NCBI GenBank assembly: GCA_035604035.1
Contig: DATNJF010000117.1
Coordinates: 1-8,805, forward strand
DNA: 8,805 bases
Source of the DNA: DATARH01 sp035604035
Lineage (GTDB): Bacteria > Pseudomonadota > Alphaproteobacteria > ATCC43930 > CGMCC-115725
Direction: 5' to 3'
In this document: in pieces, positions 7,263 through 8,805 of the stretch
Numbering within the stretch: position 1 is the first letter of the stretch
Layout: every line of letters starts with the position of its first letter
Made by a program: the position numbers and the translations under genes
Notes under the pieces: model-generated
What the model was told of the DNA's origin: nothing
Databases searched by the model: none
What the model saw: only the letters and a program-made list of their open reading frames with translations

Positions 7263-7440
7263 TCCGGCCGTTCAGTGGCCGTCAGCAGCCCGGACCAGTA
7301 GAGTGCGATGATGCGGCATCGGATACGCTTGGTCCGGACACGGCGGCGCACGCAGGTCAGCAACGCCATTCGCTCGCATCTTGCCGAGTTCGACATCGTC
7401 TCCCCGATCGGCCGCAACAGTGTCGCGAGGGCGACAACGT
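7263..7440 (+). pseudogene. Fragment of an IS110-family transposase
   Basis: One frame reads VAVSSPDQ, a TAG stop (7299-7301), SAMMRHRIRLVRTRRRTQVS and then NAIRSHLAEFDIVSPIGRNS. This matches the middle of IS110-family transposases, where a segment like KSPEQQSALMLHR is followed by RQRTQLVNALRAHLAEFG. Only about 50 residues are recognisable out of a normal length of about 300-400. The in-frame stop and the loss of similarity after GRNSVARA show it is dead. The frame then runs on as unrelated sequence to a stop inside the neighbouring IS407-group element, whose left end is at 7525. The rest of 7219-7524 holds no gene that I can support. The edges are approximate. Confidence 0.68.
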
Positions 7441-7524
7441 CGAGCGCGGGTTTGCGGCCAGGGCTGCGACGGTGGACATTGGTTCGATTAGTAGTGTTCA
7501 GCGCCCGGCATGGCTTAGCGCTAT

Positions 7525-7549
7525 TGATCGACCCCCGATGAAGTGGTCC
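7525..7549 (+). repeat. Left terminal inverted repeat of the IS407-group element
   Basis: The outer 12 bases TGATCGACCCCC pair with TGACCGGCCCCC at the right end with two mismatches. A second block, GTGGTCC (7543-7549), is shared after a spacer one base longer than on the right. Confidence 0.8.
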
Positions 7550-7587
7550 ACCCTGAGCTATGGTTTTTGCTCTCGAGGAGGACTGCG

Positions 7588-7866
7588 ATGCCGAGGAAGA
7601 TCTATAAGCCGGAAGAGATTGTCGCCAAGCTGCGGCGGGTTGATGTTTTGACCTCGCAAGGCCAGGGCGTGGCCGAAGCGATCCGTTCGATTGGGGTGAG
7701 CGAGGTGACGTATTACCGGTGGCGCCAGGAGTTCGGCGGGTTGAAGAGCGATCAGGTAAAGCGTCTCAAGGACCTTGAGACGGAGAACACCCGGCTCCGT
7801 CGCGCGGTGTCGGACCTGACGCTGGACAAGCTGATCCTGCAGGAGGCGGCCCGGGGAAACTACTGA
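7588..7866 (+). CDS. IS3-family transposase OrfA (IS407 group)
   Basis: This 92-residue DNA-binding subunit recognises the IS ends. The N-terminal part is a helix-turn-helix (about 5-48: KIYKPEEIVAKLRR, then VAEAIRSIGVSEVTYYRWRQ). A leucine-heptad helix (about 50-84: LKDLETENTRLRRAVSDL) serves for multimerisation. I start at the ATG at 7588 because AGGAGGA (7576-7582) lies 5 bases upstream. The frame is open back to 7543, but that stretch is the inverted repeat. The gene ends at TGA 7864-7866. Just before the stop lies the slippery heptamer GGGAAAC (7854-7860), at which a share of ribosomes would move back one base and make the OrfAB fusion. Confidence 0.9.
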   Translation: MPRKIYKPEEIVAKLRRVDVLTSQGQGVAEAIRSIGVSEVTYYRWRQEFGGLKSDQVKRLKDLETENTRLRRAVSDLTLDKLILQEAARGNY

Positions 7867-7885
7867 GCCCCGCGCGTCGCCGCGC
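7841..7885 (+). promoter_or_regulatory. Programmed -1 frameshift cassette (AGGAGG, GGGAAAC, GC hairpin)
   Basis: In the orfA frame, G GGA AAC (7854-7860) is a canonical X-XXY-YYZ heptamer, two codons before the orfA TGA. An internal Shine-Dalgarno-like AGGAGG (7841-7846) lies 7 bases upstream, the arrangement known to stimulate -1 shifting in dnaX and IS911. A 5-bp GC hairpin with a TCGC loop (GCGCG/CGCGC, 7872-7885) starts 11 bases downstream. The orfB frame is exactly -1 relative to orfA and is open through this zone. The fused product would be about 394 residues, the usual OrfAB size. Efficiency is unknown. Confidence 0.7.
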
Positions 7886-8771
7886 CTGCATCGAACATGT
7901 TCGAGGAGTGTTGTCGATTTCCGAGCGCCGTGCCTGTGCGGCACTCGGACAGCATCGCTCGACGCAGCGCAAGGTCCCGCGGGGCCGTGACGATGAAGCG
8001 CGGCTGACGGCCGACATCGTCGAGTTGGCCCGGCAGTATGGCCGCTACGGCTATCGCAAGATCGCCGCGTTGCTACGCCGGGCCGGCTGGCTGGTTAACG
8101 ACAAGCGGGTCGAGCGGGTCTGGCGACGCGAGGGGCTGAAAGTCCCCGCCCGGCAGCCGAAGCGCGCTCGCCTGTGGCTCAATGACGGATCGTGCATCCG
8201 TCTGAGAGCCGAGCGCGGCAACCATGTCTGGTCCTACGACTTTGTCGAGGAGCGCACGCATGATCGACGCAAGTTCCGCCTGCTCAACATCATCGACGAG
8301 TTCACCCACGAGTGCCTGGCCATTCGGGTATCCCGCCGGCTCACATCGATCGATGTCATCGATGGGCTCTCGGACCTGTTCATCCTGCGCGGGGTTCCCG
8401 AGCACATCCGTTCCGACAACGGTCCGGAGTTCATCGCCAAGGCCGTGCAGGAGTGGATCGGCGCTGTCGGTGCAAAGACCGCTTACATCATGCCCGGCAG
8501 CCCGTGGGAGAATGGCTTCATCGAGAGCTTCAATGCACGCTTGCGCGATGAGCTTCTCGACGGCGAGGTCTTCTACACGCTGCGCGAGGCTCAGATCGTC
8601 ATCGAAAGCTGGCGCCGTCACTACAACGCCGTGCGGCCACATGCCTCGATCGGCTACCGGGCTCCAGCTCCCGAGGTGTTCGTGCCAGCCCTCGCCGCAT
8701 GGCCGGCTGTGCAACCCCGACCAGCTCCGCAGGCCATGCTCCCGCTGGTGCCAAAGCCAGCCCTAAACTAA
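7860..8771 (+). CDS. IS3-family transposase OrfB, DDE catalytic part (made as OrfAB by -1 frameshift)
   Basis: This is the integrase-like catalytic subunit. After the shift the frame continues as LLSPARRRACIEHVRGVLSI and runs to the TAA at 8769-8771 (303 residues from the shift point). The first stand-alone start is a GTG at 7908 with no well-spaced ribosome site, which supports synthesis mainly as a fusion. The N-terminal HTH_21-type segment is followed by YGYRKIAALLRRAGW and RVWRREGLKVP. The rve core gives the DDE triad, numbered from the GTG at 7908: D111 (WSYDFVEE), D170 (SDNGPEF) and E206 (WENGFIESFNARLRDELL), with 35 residues between the second D and the E as expected for the IS3 family. 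The C-terminal HYNAVRPHASIGYRAP is typical. There are no stops or frameshifts. Confidence 0.92.
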   Translation, partial: LLSPARRRACIEHVRGVLSISERRACAALGQHRSTQRKVPRGRDDEARLTADIVELARQYGRYGYRKIAALLRRAGWLVNDKRVERVWRREGLKVPARQPKRARLWLNDGSCIRLRAERGNHVWSYDFVEERTHDRRKFRLLNIIDEFTHECLAIRVSRRLTSIDVIDGLSDLFILRGVPEHIRSDNGPEFIAKAVQEWIGAVGAKTAYIMPGSPWENGFIESFNARLRDELLDGEVFYTLREAQIVIESWRRHYNAVRPHASIGYRAPAPEVFVPALAAWPAVQPRPAPQAMLPLVPKPALN

Positions 8772-8781
8772 CATTCAAACC

Positions 8782-8805
8782 GGACCACCAAGAGGGGGCC
8801 GGTCA
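8782..8805 (-). repeat. Right terminal inverted repeat of the IS407-group element
   Basis: Read on the minus strand from 8805, the end is TGACCGGCCCCC, then TCTTG, then GTGGTCC. It mirrors the left end with two mismatches in the outer 12 bases and a spacer one base shorter. The last base of the repeat is the last base of the window. Confidence 0.8.

Larger units (their letters stand above)
7525..8805 (+). mobile_element. IS3-family insertion sequence, IS407 group, complete (1281 bp)
   Basis: The element carries overlapping orfA and orfB in the layout of the IS3 family and is bounded by imperfect terminal inverted repeats. The left end reads TGATCGACCCCC and the right end, on the minus strand, reads TGACCGGCCCCC; both then share GTGGTCC after a 5-6 base spacer. 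OrfA and OrfB resemble IS407-group proteins, a group that usually makes a 4-bp target duplication. The four bases before the left end are CTAT (7521-7524). The right flank cannot be read because the window stops at the last base of the inverted repeat. Both genes look intact, so the element may be active. Confidence 0.88.

Noticed and set aside
7290..7337. 8-bp inverted repeat CCGGACCA/TGGTCCGG with a 32-base spacer
   Set aside because: It lies inside the IS110 fragment coding sequence, the loop is long, no T-run follows, and there is no link to the IS407 ends beyond a shared GGTCC; chance is the simplest reading.

Overview
The window reads as GC-rich chromosomal DNA of an alphaproteobacterium. 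A sphingomonad-like or acetobacter-like host is my guess from codon use, gene families and IS types; no rRNA or other marker is present to prove it. It is an accessory-type region: short intact gene blocks separated by decayed genes and transposon debris.

Layout: (1) Positions 1-1997, minus strand, hold a tight three-gene operon. In transcription order it encodes a DUF190 (PII-like) protein, a ChaB-family protein, and a plasma-membrane-type (P3A) H+-translocating P-type ATPase that runs off the left edge after 470 residues. The ATPase start codon overlaps the chaB stop (ATGA). The leader at 2003-2100 carries a near-perfect FNR/FixK-type palindrome (TTGATCCATGTCAA), which suggests low-oxygen control. 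(2) Positions 2108-2470, minus strand, hold the C-terminal remnant of a COG2403 (cyclic 2,3-diphosphoglycerate synthase-like GTPase) gene, with an in-frame stop and no N-terminal part. (3) Positions 2561-3502, plus strand, encode a membrane fatty-acid desaturase-type di-iron enzyme with all three histidine boxes. (4) Positions 3598-7218, plus strand, encode a single-chain ATP-dependent 5-oxoprolinase (HyuA-HyuB fusion) that probably starts at TTG. (5) Positions 7219-7524 contain a short decayed piece of an IS110-family transposase. (6) Positions 7525-8805 are a complete IS3-family (IS407-group) insertion sequence whose right inverted repeat ends exactly at the last base of the window.

How the genes may work together: the H+-ATPase operon looks like a proton or membrane-energy stress module, probably switched on when oxygen falls. 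The desaturase and 5-oxoprolinase are metabolic genes on the opposite strand with no evident link to it. The most interesting points are the DUF190-ChaB-H+-ATPase operon with its FNR-like site, and the IS frameshift cassette, which has a GGGAAAC slippery heptamer with an internal AGGAGG upstream and a GC hairpin downstream. I found no CRISPR array, no tRNA or rRNA gene, and no clearly new defence system.
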